From positions 1 through 38,747 of the forward strand of contig JAFXIZ010000015.1 in the NCBI GenBank assembly GCA_017532725.1: a stretch of DNA of 38,747 bases, given 5' to 3'. The translations under genes were made by a program, and so were the position numbers. Of this stretch, positions 21,464 to 29,998 are shown piece by piece. Numbering within the stretch: the stretch's first letter is position 1; each line of letters starts with the position of its first letter. This DNA comes from Bacteroidaceae bacterium (GTDB lineage: Bacteria; Bacteroidota; Bacteroidia; Bacteroidales; Barnesiellaceae_A). The notes beneath the pieces are model-generated. The model did no database searches. It had not been told where the DNA came from and worked only from the letters and a program-made list of their open reading frames with translations.

Positions 21464-22093
21464 CTATTTGAAGGGGGTTATTACATCATCTTTACACATA
21501 TATGCCTCGTGTGCATATCGCAACATCGGATAGTCGCCACTGCTGTTACCATAAGCCACAAGGTGATACTTTTCGCGAGGGAACATCTCTCTTATTCGAC
21601 GCACCTTCTCTTCGCCATTGCAGTTTCCACCGGCAAATCTTCCGGTATAACATCCTTCGGCTATCTCCATTTGCGTGGCTATGATATCGGTCACTCCATA
21701 GCGATGTGCCCAAGGTGCTACCCACACATCGGCACTTGCACTCACTATCGCTACGCGATTTCCTTGGGCTATATGGTTGCACATCTGTTTCACTACGGTC
21801 GGGGCTTTCACATCTTCTATCTTCGTGGCAAACTCTCGGGCAAGGGTGGCAACATCCTCGCACTTCTTGTGGGCAAAGCAACCTCGCAACAGTCGCTCTT
21901 TGGTCGTCGAGGCATCTATACCCCACACGGTTTTCCACCCGGCACAAGCAAGCACTATCATTGCCGGCATATTCGACAATAATGCCCACAACAAACCCCA
22001 CACACCACTTGCGTGGCGAATGAACAGTGGCAGGGTATCGCGACGTGTCAGCGTGCCGTCAAAGTCAAACAGTGCTACTACCTCTCTATCCAT
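21464..22093 (-). CDS. HAD-IB family phosphatase, probably acting on the adjacent UbiA product
   Basis: The product is 209 aa. Motif I is DFDGTLT (D10, D12), motif II VSAS (about 117-120), a Lys sits in NGEEKVRRI and motif IV is GNSSGDYPML. A hydrophobic region around 33-55 may contact the membrane. Its start overlaps the UbiA stop by 8 nt. In mycobacteria a phosphatase and a UbiA-type phosphoribosyltransferase act in sequence to make decaprenylphosphoryl ribose, and the same pairing is known in Azorhizobium arabinosylation genes. By analogy this enzyme may dephosphorylate polyprenyl-phosphoryl-phosphoribose (inference). Confidence 0.82.
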   Translation of the reverse strand: MDREVVALFDFDGTLTRRDTLPLFIRHASGVWGLLWALLSNMPAMIVLACAGWKTVWGIDASTTKERLLRGCFAHKKCEDVATLAREFATKIEDVKAPTVVKQMCNHIAQGNRVAIVSASADVWVAPWAHRYGVTDIIATQMEIAEGCYTGRFAGGNCNGEEKVRRIREMFPREKYHLVAYGNSSGDYPMLRYAHEAYMCKDDVITPFK

Positions 22094-22955
22094 ATATTAT
22101 TACACCGAATAAGACAAGCCAGCACACAATACATATCTGCAAGAATCGGTCACGGGCTATGATAAGGGTAGGGCTCCACGACTTCTCCTCTACAAGTGTC
22201 AGTTGCAAGTAGCGCAATATGCCGGCCAGCACAAAGATACTTGTCGAGTACACATATTCGCAGTCAAACTGCGCTATAACATTCGCATCGACGGTGTACA
22301 TCAGGTAACTTACAAGTGTAACTCCGGCCACAAGTGTTAGCGAATGGTCAAGAAACATCTTGTTATACGACTTGATGTTGCGACGTGTTGTCGTTTCTCC
22401 CTTTTCATATTTCAGCACATCATCGCGACGTTTGGCCATAACAAGAAACAATGCGAGTAGGAAAGTCATTATCACTATCCAATGCGACGGAACAACATCG
22501 GCTGCTACGGCACCGGCTATAATGCGCAACACAAACCCCGAGGCTACTATCATCACATCTAATATCGATATGTGCTTGAGCCATAGCGAATAGGCGTGGT
22601 TGAGCAATATGTATATGCCCAATACGATACCCAACTGCACATCGCGCAGCAGTGCCAGCCATACGCCTGTCGCAAGCAGCAGTATGCCTCCATACATCAT
22701 CCACGCTCGCTTTACGCTCACGCTGCCCGATGCTATGGGGCGACGGCACTTTTGTGGGTGTTGACGGTCATACTCCACATCCTTAATGTCATTCAGTATA
22801 TAGATACTGCTGCTCACCAAGCACAACAGCACAAATGCCACGCAGCAAGCATATAGGCGTGGTAAGTCGGTTATGCTCTGCGCAAAGAACAAAGGCAGGA
22901 ATACAAACAAATTCTTGCTCCATTGTGCCGGTCTTAAGAGTTTTATACACTCCAT
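22086..22955 (-). CDS. UbiA-family prenyltransferase, phosphoribosyl-polyprenyl synthase-like
   Basis: The product is 289 aa with about 8-9 membrane helices. The first Asp-rich motif NDIKDVEYD is at 55-63, followed by RRPIASG. The second region reads YSLWLKHISILDVMIVASGF, and LRIIAGA follows. The start LLRPAQWSKN and the NDxxDxxxD / K-x-x-x-LD pattern match the decaprenyl-phosphate phosphoribosyltransferase branch rather than quinone-type UbiA. The predicted reaction is PRPP plus polyprenyl phosphate giving polyprenyl-phosphoryl-5-phosphoribose. It sits between fcl (45 bp upstream) and the overlapping HAD phosphatase. Confidence 0.82.
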   Translation of the reverse strand: MECIKLLRPAQWSKNLFVFLPLFFAQSITDLPRLYACCVAFVLLCLVSSSIYILNDIKDVEYDRQHPQKCRRPIASGSVSVKRAWMMYGGILLLATGVWLALLRDVQLGIVLGIYILLNHAYSLWLKHISILDVMIVASGFVLRIIAGAVAADVVPSHWIVIMTFLLALFLVMAKRRDDVLKYEKGETTTRRNIKSYNKMFLDHSLTLVAGVTLVSYLMYTVDANVIAQFDCEYVYSTSIFVLAGILRYLQLTLVEEKSWSPTLIIARDRFLQICIVCWLVLFGVIIYG

Positions 22956-23000
22956 TATTATGTCTATTTCTGAATTTTGCTATCGGTGTCCACGATCACG

Positions 23001-24083
23001 TTACTTCTCGCCGAGGCGATACCAAGCGTACATTCGCTCTACACCCTCATCTATCTCTATGCTGTGGTGCCAACCAAGGTTATGCAGTTTGGTCACGTCG
23101 GTCAGTTTGCGCATTGTGCCATCGGGTTTGTTGGCGTCAAAGTACAACTCGCCTTCGTAACCTACACACTTCACTATCAAGTTGGCTACATCTTTTATCG
23201 ATATCTCTTTTCCTGTACCTATATTGATGTGACAGTTGCGCACCTCACGACTGCCGGCCTCATAGGTATCTTTGAAATCTACATTCTCAAGGATGTAAAC
23301 CGAGGCATCGGCCATCTCCTCGCTCCACAAGAACTCTCTTACGGGTGTTCCTGTTCCCCACAAGGTTACGCGAGTAGGGGTTATGCCGTAGCGCGACAAT
23401 ACTTGCAATATTGCCTCCTCGCTTGCACTGCCGTCTATTCCCTCTACGGGGCGTAGGTTTAAGTCCTTGCGTACCTCTTCCCAGTTTCCGTCCGACAGTT
23501 GCTTGCCAAGGTGTATCTTGCGTATCATTGCAGGCAAGACGTGACTGTTTTCAAGGTGGAAATTGTCACGTGGCCCATACAGGTTGGTGGGCATCACGGC
23601 AATATAGTTTGTGCCATACTGTAGGTTGAAACTTTCGCACATCTTCAGTCCGGCTATCTTGGCTATGGCGTAGGGCTCGTTGGTATATTCAAGTGGCGAT
23701 GTCAGCAACACATCCTCGCTCATAGGTTGGGGTGCCTCTCGTGGATATATACAAGTGCTACCCAAGAATAGCAACTTCTTTACGTTATGGCGAAAACTCT
23801 CGCCTATCACGTTTTGCTGTATCTGTAGGTTCTCATATATAAAGTCGGCACGATAGGTATTATTGGCCATAATACCACCCACGTGGGCGGCGGCAAGTAT
23901 CACATAATCGGGTCGCTCCTCATCAAAGAATGTGCGTACTGCCACACCGTCGAGCAGGTCAAGTTCGGCGTGGGTACGGCCCACAAGGTTGGTATAACCC
24001 TTGCTCTCAAGGTTATGCCATATCGCCGAGCCTACCAGCCCTCGGTGACCTGCTACATATATTTTTGCACTCTTATCTATCAT
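23001..24083 (-). CDS. fcl: GDP-L-fucose synthase
   Basis: The product is 360 aa, somewhat longer than the enterobacterial enzyme, with extra residues around 200-235. NADP loop GHRGLVGSA is at 12-20; LGSTCIYPREAPQPM (108-121) carries the conserved Cys; YxxxK is Y138/K142. The enzyme epimerises and reduces GDP-4-keto-6-deoxymannose to GDP-L-fucose, using the product of gmd, which ends 3 bp upstream. The C-terminal region NIGTGKEISIKDVANLI is typical of the extended SDR fold. Confidence 0.95.
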   Translation of the reverse strand: MIDKSAKIYVAGHRGLVGSAIWHNLESKGYTNLVGRTHAELDLLDGVAVRTFFDEERPDYVILAAAHVGGIMANNTYRADFIYENLQIQQNVIGESFRHNVKKLLFLGSTCIYPREAPQPMSEDVLLTSPLEYTNEPYAIAKIAGLKMCESFNLQYGTNYIAVMPTNLYGPRDNFHLENSHVLPAMIRKIHLGKQLSDGNWEEVRKDLNLRPVEGIDGSASEEAILQVLSRYGITPTRVTLWGTGTPVREFLWSEEMADASVYILENVDFKDTYEAGSREVRNCHINIGTGKEISIKDVANLIVKCVGYEGELYFDANKPDGTMRKLTDVTKLHNLGWHHSIEIDEGVERMYAWYRLGEK

Positions 24084-24086
24084 AAC

Positions 24087-25154
24087 TTATGCTTTATGGT
24101 GCAACTTCCTGACAAATTTCATATCGTGTTCTACCATTATGCGCACCAATTCGGCAAATGGTGTCTTGCAAGGATTCCAGCCAAGCAGGGTCTTGGCCTT
24201 GGTGGGGTCGCCAAGGAGTTGATCTACCTCGGCAGGACGGAAGTATTTCGGGTCAACCTCTACAAGTATCTTACCGGTTGCCACGTCTATACCCTTCTCA
24301 TCTACACCTTCACCTTCCCAGCGTAGTTCTATGCCCACACCCTTGAAGGCAAGTGTGCAAAACTCTCTTACCGTATGATATTCGCCCGTAGCAATCACAA
24401 AGTCCTCGGGGGTCTCGTGTTGCAAGATGAGCCACATACACTCTACATAGTCGCGTGCATATCCCCAGTCGCGCAACGAGTTGAGGTTACCCAAGTACAA
24501 CTTGTCTTGGTAGCCTTGCGCTATGCGCGCTGCCGCAAGGGTGATTTTGCGTGTTACAAAGTTCTCGCCGCGACGCTCACTTTCGTGGTTGAAAAGGATA
24601 CCGTTTACGGCAAACATTCCGTAGGCCTCACGATAGTTCTTCGTAATCCAGAAGCCATATTGCTTGGCTACTCCGTAGGGCGAACGGGGGTAGAAGGGGG
24701 TTGTCTCCTTTTGGGGTACCTCTTGCACCTTACCATACAACTCGCTGGTCGATGCCTGATAGATACGGCACTTCTTCTCAAGGCCCAATATGCGCACGGC
24801 CTCGAGCAAGCGCAATGTACCCACTGCATCTACCTCGGCTGTATATTCTGGCACGTCGAAACTCACTTTGACGTGGCTTTGTGCTGCAAGGTTATATATC
24901 TCATCGGGTTGTATCTGTTGTATGATGCGTATCAATGACGACGAGTCGGTCATATCGCCGTAATGCAAGTTGACAAGACTATCTTTCTTCATATCGCGCA
25001 CCCACTCATCAAGGTACAAGTGTTCTATACGACCGGTGTTGAACGATGAACTACGACGTAACAAACCGTGTACTTCATAGCCTTTTTCCAACAAAAATTC
25101 TGCCAAGAATGAGCCATCTTGACCCGTAATTCCTGTAATTAAAGCCTTCTTCAT
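24087..25154 (-). CDS. gmd: GDP-mannose 4,6-dehydratase
   Basis: The product is 355 aa. It starts with the NADP loop [16 protein letters not shown] (7-22), has the active-site segment STSELYGK and YxxxK at Y160/K164 in [10 protein letters not shown], and [11 protein letters not shown]. It converts GDP-mannose to GDP-4-keto-6-deoxymannose. manC upstream makes its substrate and fcl downstream consumes its product, so the three genes form a complete GDP-mannose to GDP-fucose path. Confidence 0.97.
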   Translation of the reverse strand: MKKALITGITGQDGSFLAEFLLEKGYEVHGLLRRSSSFNTGRIEHLYLDEWVRDMKKDSLVNLHYGDMTDSSSLIRIIQQIQPDEIYNLAAQSHVKVSFDVPEYTAEVDAVGTLRLLEAVRILGLEKKCRIYQASTSELYGKVQEVPQKETTPFYPRSPYGVAKQYGFWITKNYREAYGMFAVNGILFNHESERRGENFVTRKITLAAARIAQGYQDKLYLGNLNSLRDWGYARDYVECMWLILQHETPEDFVIATGEYHTVREFCTLAFKGVGIELRWEGEGVDEKGIDVATGKILVEVDPKYFRPAEVDQLLGDPTKAKTLLGWNPCKTPFAELVRIMVEHDMKFVRKLHHKA

Positions 25155-25192
25155 AATATCTGGTTTTCTCTATTTATTGCTATTGTATATTA

Positions 25193-26242
25193 TTATTCTG
25201 CCGAGAAGTCCTTGATGCGTTGCTCCTCATCAAGACGGCATATCAGCAGCGTATTATCTTTTTCGGCTACTATGTAACCATCGAGTCCTTGCACTACTAC
25301 GCGACGATTTTCGGGAACGTGTACGATACAGTTCTTACTGTCGAACATACGCACATTACCTACAGTCGCATTGCCCTCCTCATCGTGGGCGAGGTGTGTA
25401 TGCAGCGAGCCCCAAGTGCCAAGGTCGCTCCACCCGAAATCGGCCGGATGAACATATATATTGGGCGATTTCTCCATCACTGCATAGTCTATCGATATAT
25501 TGGGACAAGTGGGGAAATACTCATCTATGGCTGACTTCTCATCTGCTCCGTAGAGGCTGGGCAACAGTTTGTCAAATATGGAGGCAAGGTCGGGTTGGTA
25601 ACTCTTTATCGAATTTACCACGGTATCTACACTCCACACAAATATACCTGCGTTCCACAAGTAGTTCCCGGCGGCAAGATACGACTTGGCTACCTCAAGA
25701 TTGGGCTTCTCCTTGAATTGCTCTACCTTGCATATCTCACTGCCATTTACGGCTGCGCCGGCTGCTATGTAACCATAGCCTGTCTCGGGACGGCTGGGGC
25801 GAATACCTATTGTTACAATGGCATCGCTATTGGCTGTAAAGTCAAGGGCTTGTGTGATGACGCGACGAAACTCGGCTGTATCTACTACAAGCGCGTCGCT
25901 TGGGGTCACTACAATATTGGCATCGGGATAGCGCGCTTTTATCTTCCAAGCAACGTAGGCTATACAGGGGGCTGTATTGCGACGACAAGGCTCTGCCAAG
26001 ATATTATCGGCCGGTATCTCGGGCAACTGTTCGCGTACAATCGACACATACTGTTCCGAGGTTACAACCCACACGTGCGACGCTTCGCACACGCCACGAA
26101 ATCTATCTACGGTCAACTGTATCAGCGTTCTGCCACAGCCCATTACGTCGATAAATTGTTTGGGACATTCAGGAGTACTCATCGGCCAGAAACGACTGCC
26201 TATACCTCCTGCCATAATAACTATATGATTGTTACTGCTCAT
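25193..26242 (-). CDS. manC: Mannose-1-phosphate guanylyltransferase
   Basis: The product is 349 aa, monofunctional (no phosphomannose isomerase domain). The nucleotide-binding signature GGIGSRFWPMSTPECPKQF is at 12-30, and FKEKPN and NAGIFVWS follow in family order. It makes GDP-mannose from mannose-1-phosphate and GTP. Spacing is 18 bp from rmlB and 38 bp to gmd. No phosphomannomutase gene is visible nearby. Confidence 0.93.
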   Translation of the reverse strand: MSSNNHIVIMAGGIGSRFWPMSTPECPKQFIDVMGCGRTLIQLTVDRFRGVCEASHVWVVTSEQYVSIVREQLPEIPADNILAEPCRRNTAPCIAYVAWKIKARYPDANIVVTPSDALVVDTAEFRRVITQALDFTANSDAIVTIGIRPSRPETGYGYIAAGAAVNGSEICKVEQFKEKPNLEVAKSYLAAGNYLWNAGIFVWSVDTVVNSIKSYQPDLASIFDKLLPSLYGADEKSAIDEYFPTCPNISIDYAVMEKSPNIYVHPADFGWSDLGTWGSLHTHLAHDEEGNATVGNVRMFDSKNCIVHVPENRRVVVQGLDGYIVAEKDNTLLICRLDEEQRIKDFSAE

Positions 26243-26260
26243 AATCTATATGTTTTTTAT

Positions 26261-27325
26261 TTATTGTCTGTTACTATACATCTCTTCGTAATATCGTCGA
26301 TAATCGCCCGATGTTACCTGCCTCATCCACTCCTCGTTGTCAAGATACCAACGCACGGTGCGCTCTATTCCCTCCTCAAATTGCAACGACGGCTCCCAGC
26401 CAAGTTCCTCTTTCAACTTGGTCGAGTCTATGGCGTAGCGCAAGTCGTGTCCGGGACGGTCGGTCACATAACTGATAAGCGACAGCGATGTTCCCTCGGC
26501 ATTACCCAGTAGCCGATCGACGGTAGCGATGATTACTTTGATAAGGTCTATATTGCGCCACTCGTTGAAGCCTCCTATATTGTAGGTATCGGCTATGCGA
26601 CCCTTATGAAATATTAAGTCTATCGCACGAGCGTGGTCCTCTACATACAACCAGTCGCGCACATTCTCGCCCTTGCCATACACCGGTAGCGACTTGCCTT
26701 GGCGTATATTGTTGATAAACAAGGGTATCAACTTCTCGGGGAATTGATAAGGACCATAATTGTTCGAACAGTTTGTTACGATGGTGGGCATTCCGTAGGT
26801 ATCGTGAAACGCTCTTACAAAATGGTCGCTTGCTGCCTTGCTTGCCGAGTAGGGGCTGTGTGGGTCGTATTTGGTATCTTCGGTAAAGAAACTGTTGTCA
26901 AAGTCAAGTGCGCCATACACCTCATCGGTCGATATATGATAGAAACGCTTGCCCTCATACCCCTCGGGGAGCGACTCCCAATAGTTACGGGCTGCTTGCA
27001 GGAGCGACAACGTTCCCATTACATTGGTCTGTGCAAACGAGAATGGGTCGCGTATCGAACGGTCAACGTGACTCTCGGCGGCAAGATGTATTATGCCCTC
27101 TATGTGATGTTCCTTCAGGACACCCATTACTGTTTCAAAGTCGCATATATCGGCGCGTACAAAACTATAATTGGGCTTATCCTCTACATCGGCAAGGTTG
27201 GCAAGGTTACCGGCATACGTCAACTTATCCATATTTACAATATAGTAATCGGGGTAGCGATTAACGAATAATCGCACAACGTGACTGCCTATAAATCCTG
27301 CTCCGCCTGTTATCAGTATATTCAT
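26261..27325 (-). CDS. rmlB: dTDP-glucose 4,6-dehydratase
   Basis: ATG at 27325 (MNILITGGAGFIGSHVVRLF) is chosen because the NAD loop must start the protein; the extra upstream frame overlaps rmlD. The product is 354 aa. STDEVYG is at 132-138 and Y159xxxK163 in YSASK. It forms dTDP-4-keto-6-deoxyglucose, the second step to dTDP-L-rhamnose. It is the fourth gene of the rml set (order A-C-D-B). The symbol rfbB is a synonym. Confidence 0.96.
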   Translation of the reverse strand: MNILITGGAGFIGSHVVRLFVNRYPDYYIVNMDKLTYAGNLANLADVEDKPNYSFVRADICDFETVMGVLKEHHIEGIIHLAAESHVDRSIRDPFSFAQTNVMGTLSLLQAARNYWESLPEGYEGKRFYHISTDEVYGALDFDNSFFTEDTKYDPHSPYSASKAASDHFVRAFHDTYGMPTIVTNCSNNYGPYQFPEKLIPLFINNIRQGKSLPVYGKGENVRDWLYVEDHARAIDLIFHKGRIADTYNIGGFNEWRNIDLIKVIIATVDRLLGNAEGTSLSLISYVTDRPGHDLRYAIDSTKLKEELGWEPSLQFEEGIERTVRWYLDNEEWMRQVTSGDYRRYYEEMYSNRQ

Positions 27326-27345
27326 ATCTCCTATTTTCTCTTTCC

Positions 27346-28212
27346 TTATTTCTTGCTGTTCATCTCTGCAAGGCACTCTTGCAAGGCTTCGTACCAATGT
27401 GCTATCTCTACACCGAAGGTGGCCTCTACTTTGCTCTTATCAAGAACAGAGTAGGGGGGACGTTCCACTTTCGAGGGGAACTCATCGCTGTGGCAGGGCT
27501 GCACACGGCATTGTGTGTGACCCGACAGTCGGGCTATGGCGTGGGCAAAGTCATACCACGAACACACGCCTTGATTGCTGTAGTGGTATATACCCACCTT
27601 GTCCAATTGTCGGCTATCGATAATATGACGTATGCAACCGGCCAAGTGGGCTGCGTAGGTTGGCGTACCTACTTGGTCAAACACTACATTTACTGCACTG
27701 CGTTCGGCTGTCAGCGACAACATCGTTTTCATAAAGTTCTTGCCATACACACTGTACAGCCACGCTGTTCGCAGTATGATATACTTGCATCCACTGCGTT
27801 GCACTGCCTCCTCGCCGGCAAGTTTGGTCTTGCCATACACTCCGGTGGGGTTGGGAGTTTCATCTTCCTTGCAAGGCGTGTTATGGCTGTTTCCTCCAAA
27901 CACATAGTCTGTCGAGATGTGTATCAACACGGCATTATGCTCCTGCGCTGCTACGGCAAGGTTTTCTACTGCACGATGATTTAGGAGGTCGGCATTGGCC
28001 TCATCATCTTCGGCTCTATCTACCTGCGTGTAGGCTGCACAGTTCACTATTACATCTACCTGCTCTCGGCACAACATATCGTTTACTGCGCTTCGGTCGG
28101 TTATATCCAACTCTGCCACATCGGTAAAGATATATTGGTCGCTACTCCCTACGCTTATATCTCGTAGTGAATTGCCCAATTGTCCATTTGCACCGGTTAC
28201 AAGTATCTTCAT
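27346..28212 (-). CDS. rmlD: dTDP-4-dehydrorhamnose reductase
   Basis: ATG at 28212 (MKILVTGANGQLGNSL) is chosen at the NADPH loop. The product is 288 aa. HISTDYVFGG, YGKTKLAGEEAV (Y and K of the SDR active site) and ILRTAWLYS are family landmarks. It performs the final reduction to dTDP-L-rhamnose. It is separated by about 20 bp from each neighbour in the operon. Confidence 0.95.
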   Translation of the reverse strand: MKILVTGANGQLGNSLRDISVGSSDQYIFTDVAELDITDRSAVNDMLCREQVDVIVNCAAYTQVDRAEDDEANADLLNHRAVENLAVAAQEHNAVLIHISTDYVFGGNSHNTPCKEDETPNPTGVYGKTKLAGEEAVQRSGCKYIILRTAWLYSVYGKNFMKTMLSLTAERSAVNVVFDQVGTPTYAAHLAGCIRHIIDSRQLDKVGIYHYSNQGVCSWYDFAHAIARLSGHTQCRVQPCHSDEFPSKVERPPYSVLDKSKVEATFGVEIAHWYEALQECLAEMNSKK

Positions 28213-28234
28213 ATTCTCTATAGTTCTTTCTCGG

Positions 28235-28804
28235 TTATCTGTTCCACTCAACGGCTTTCAGGGTTTCCATCATTTCGCGCAGTGGCCTATTCAGCATATC
28301 CTTTGCCGACAATACTACCTTGTCGCTCGGTATCTGCCAATCTATCGCTATATCGGGGTCGTTCCACGCTATCGCTCCTTCACTTTGGGGGGCGTAGAAG
28401 TTGTCGCACTTATATTGAAATACGGCCTCATCGCTCAATACGGCAAATCCGTGTGCAAACCCTCTCGGTATGAAAAACTGCAAGTGATTCTCTTCGCTCA
28501 ACTCTACTGCCTCATACTTGCCGAAGGTGGCCGACTCGGGACGCAAATCTACGGCTATGTCGAGTACGCTGCCGCGCACCACGCGCACCAATTTGCTTTG
28601 AGCATACGGGGGGTACTGAAAGTGCAACCCTCGCACTACTCCATATATCGACTTCGACTCATTATCTTGTACAAACTCAATAGGCGCCACCTTCTCGTTA
28701 AACTCGCGTTGCGAGAACGACTCGAAGAAATAGCCGCGCTCATCACCATAGATGCGTGGCTTGATGATGTATGCTCCCTCTATTGATGTCTTGATAACTT
28801 CCAT
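28235..28804 (-). CDS. rmlC: dTDP-4-dehydrorhamnose 3,5-epimerase
   Basis: The product is 189 aa, a cupin. DERGYFFESFSQREF, VVRGLHFQYPPYAQSKLVRV (catalytic His61) and GFAHGFAVLS are the conserved segments. It epimerises C3 and C5 of dTDP-4-keto-6-deoxyglucose. It lies 12 bp downstream of rmlA. Confidence 0.96.
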   Translation of the reverse strand: MEVIKTSIEGAYIIKPRIYGDERGYFFESFSQREFNEKVAPIEFVQDNESKSIYGVVRGLHFQYPPYAQSKLVRVVRGSVLDIAVDLRPESATFGKYEAVELSEENHLQFFIPRGFAHGFAVLSDEAVFQYKCDNFYAPQSEGAIAWNDPDIAIDWQIPSDKVVLSAKDMLNRPLREMMETLKAVEWNR

Positions 28805-28816
28805 AATGCTATTGTT

Positions 28817-29725
28817 CTATTCAAAATCGGGGTGTACGACCTCTCGATTTACCTCATCTATTACTTTCAGCAGGTACTTGCCATACTGATTCTTTATCAT
28901 CGGCTCGGCAAGTTGGCGCATCTTCTCCTCGCTTATCCAACCTTTCCTATAGGCTATGCCTTCAAGACAGGCTATCTTCAATCCTTGGCGTTTCTCTATT
29001 ACCTCCACAAAGATTGAGGCCTCGGCAAGCGAGTCGTGGGTGCCGGTATCGAGCCACGCAAAGCCTCTGCCAAGGGTCTGCACCTTCAACTCTCGGTCGG
29101 CAAGAAAGCGCTGGTTTACGCTTGTTATCTCCAACTCTCCTCGAGCCGAGGGCTTGATGCCTTTGGCTACCTCTACTACCTTATTGGGGTAGAAGTATAA
29201 TCCTACTACGGCATAGTTCGACTTGGGATGTGCCGGTTTCTCCTCTATCGACAAGCAGTTGCCCTCTTTGTCAAACTCTGCCACGCCGTAACGCTCGGGG
29301 TCATCTACGCGATACCCAAACACCGTTGCTCGGTTGTGTTGCTCGGCATCGGCTACGGCTTGTTGCAGCATTTGCGAGAAGCCTGCTCCGTGAAAGATAT
29401 TATCTCCCAACACAAGGCACGCCGCATCGTCACCGATAAACTCCTCTCCGATGATAAAGGCTTGTGCAAGTCCATCGGGCGAGGGCTGCTCGGCATACTC
29501 AAAGCGCACTCCATAGTCGCTGCCATCGCCCAGCAAGCGACGGAACGACGGTAGGTCGGCAGGAGTCGATATGATGAGTATATCCCTGATACCGGCCAAC
29601 ATCAATGCCGATATCGGATAATACACCATAGGTTTGTCGTAAATAGGCAGTAACTGCTTACTCACACCCTTGGTTATCGGGTACAACCGTGTACCACTCC
29701 CTCCTGCAAGTACTATACCTTTCAT
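28817..29725 (-). CDS. rmlA: Glucose-1-phosphate thymidylyltransferase
   Basis: ATG at 29725 ([20 protein letters not shown]) is chosen at the nucleotide-binding loop; the product is 302 aa. [25 protein letters not shown] and [19 protein letters not shown] are family motifs. It activates glucose-1-phosphate with dTTP. It is the first gene of the ten-gene minus-strand operon ending at 20478, with a 5' leader of roughly 115 nt if the upstream TAAATTTG is the promoter. Confidence 0.96.
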   Translation of the reverse strand: MKGIVLAGGSGTRLYPITKGVSKQLLPIYDKPMVYYPISALMLAGIRDILIISTPADLPSFRRLLGDGSDYGVRFEYAEQPSPDGLAQAFIIGEEFIGDDAACLVLGDNIFHGAGFSQMLQQAVADAEQHNRATVFGYRVDDPERYGVAEFDKEGNCLSIEEKPAHPKSNYAVVGLYFYPNKVVEVAKGIKPSARGELEITSVNQRFLADRELKVQTLGRGFAWLDTGTHDSLAEASIFVEVIEKRQGLKIACLEGIAYRKGWISEEKMRQLAEPMIKNQYGKYLLKVIDEVNREVVHPDFE

Positions 29726-29847
29726 AGTCGAGTATATATTTTTATATATAACTGTAACGCTCTGTATATCAACTCGTAACAAAACTTCGCAAGCATCATC
29801 TTGCCGGATCTTTTGCTCATAGGCTTCTATACAGATATTCTACGTTA

Positions 29848-29855
29848 CAAATTTA
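29848..29855 (-). promoter_or_regulatory. Putative -7 element TAAATTTG of the rml-fucose operon
   Basis: The complement of caaattta fits TAnnTTTG, 123 bp before the rmlA ATG. The -33 box is not clear. The intervening 29726-29847 contains no ORF and no strong hairpin that I can support. Confidence 0.4.
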
Positions 29856-29935
29856 TATGTTTTTCTTGAATTTTAAAAGTTAATTGACATATTTGATAAC
29901 ACAAAAATTCCCCACGAAATACACGCTTTCGCAAA

Positions 29936-29973
29936 CAAAAATCGGTGTGCCGTTTTTTTCTACGACACACCGA
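29936..29973 (-). terminator. Intrinsic terminator of the RND efflux operon
   Basis: On the minus strand TCGGTGTGTC (29973-29964) pairs with GGCACACCGA (29951-29942; one wobble pair) and is followed by T5. It lies 26 bp past the stop of the RND gene. Confidence 0.85.
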
Positions 29974-29998
29974 CCACCAAATATATTATTCATAAATA

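Noticed and set aside
25595..26512. 305-aa plus-strand ORF
   Set aside because: It is antisense to manC and rmlB, which are certain.
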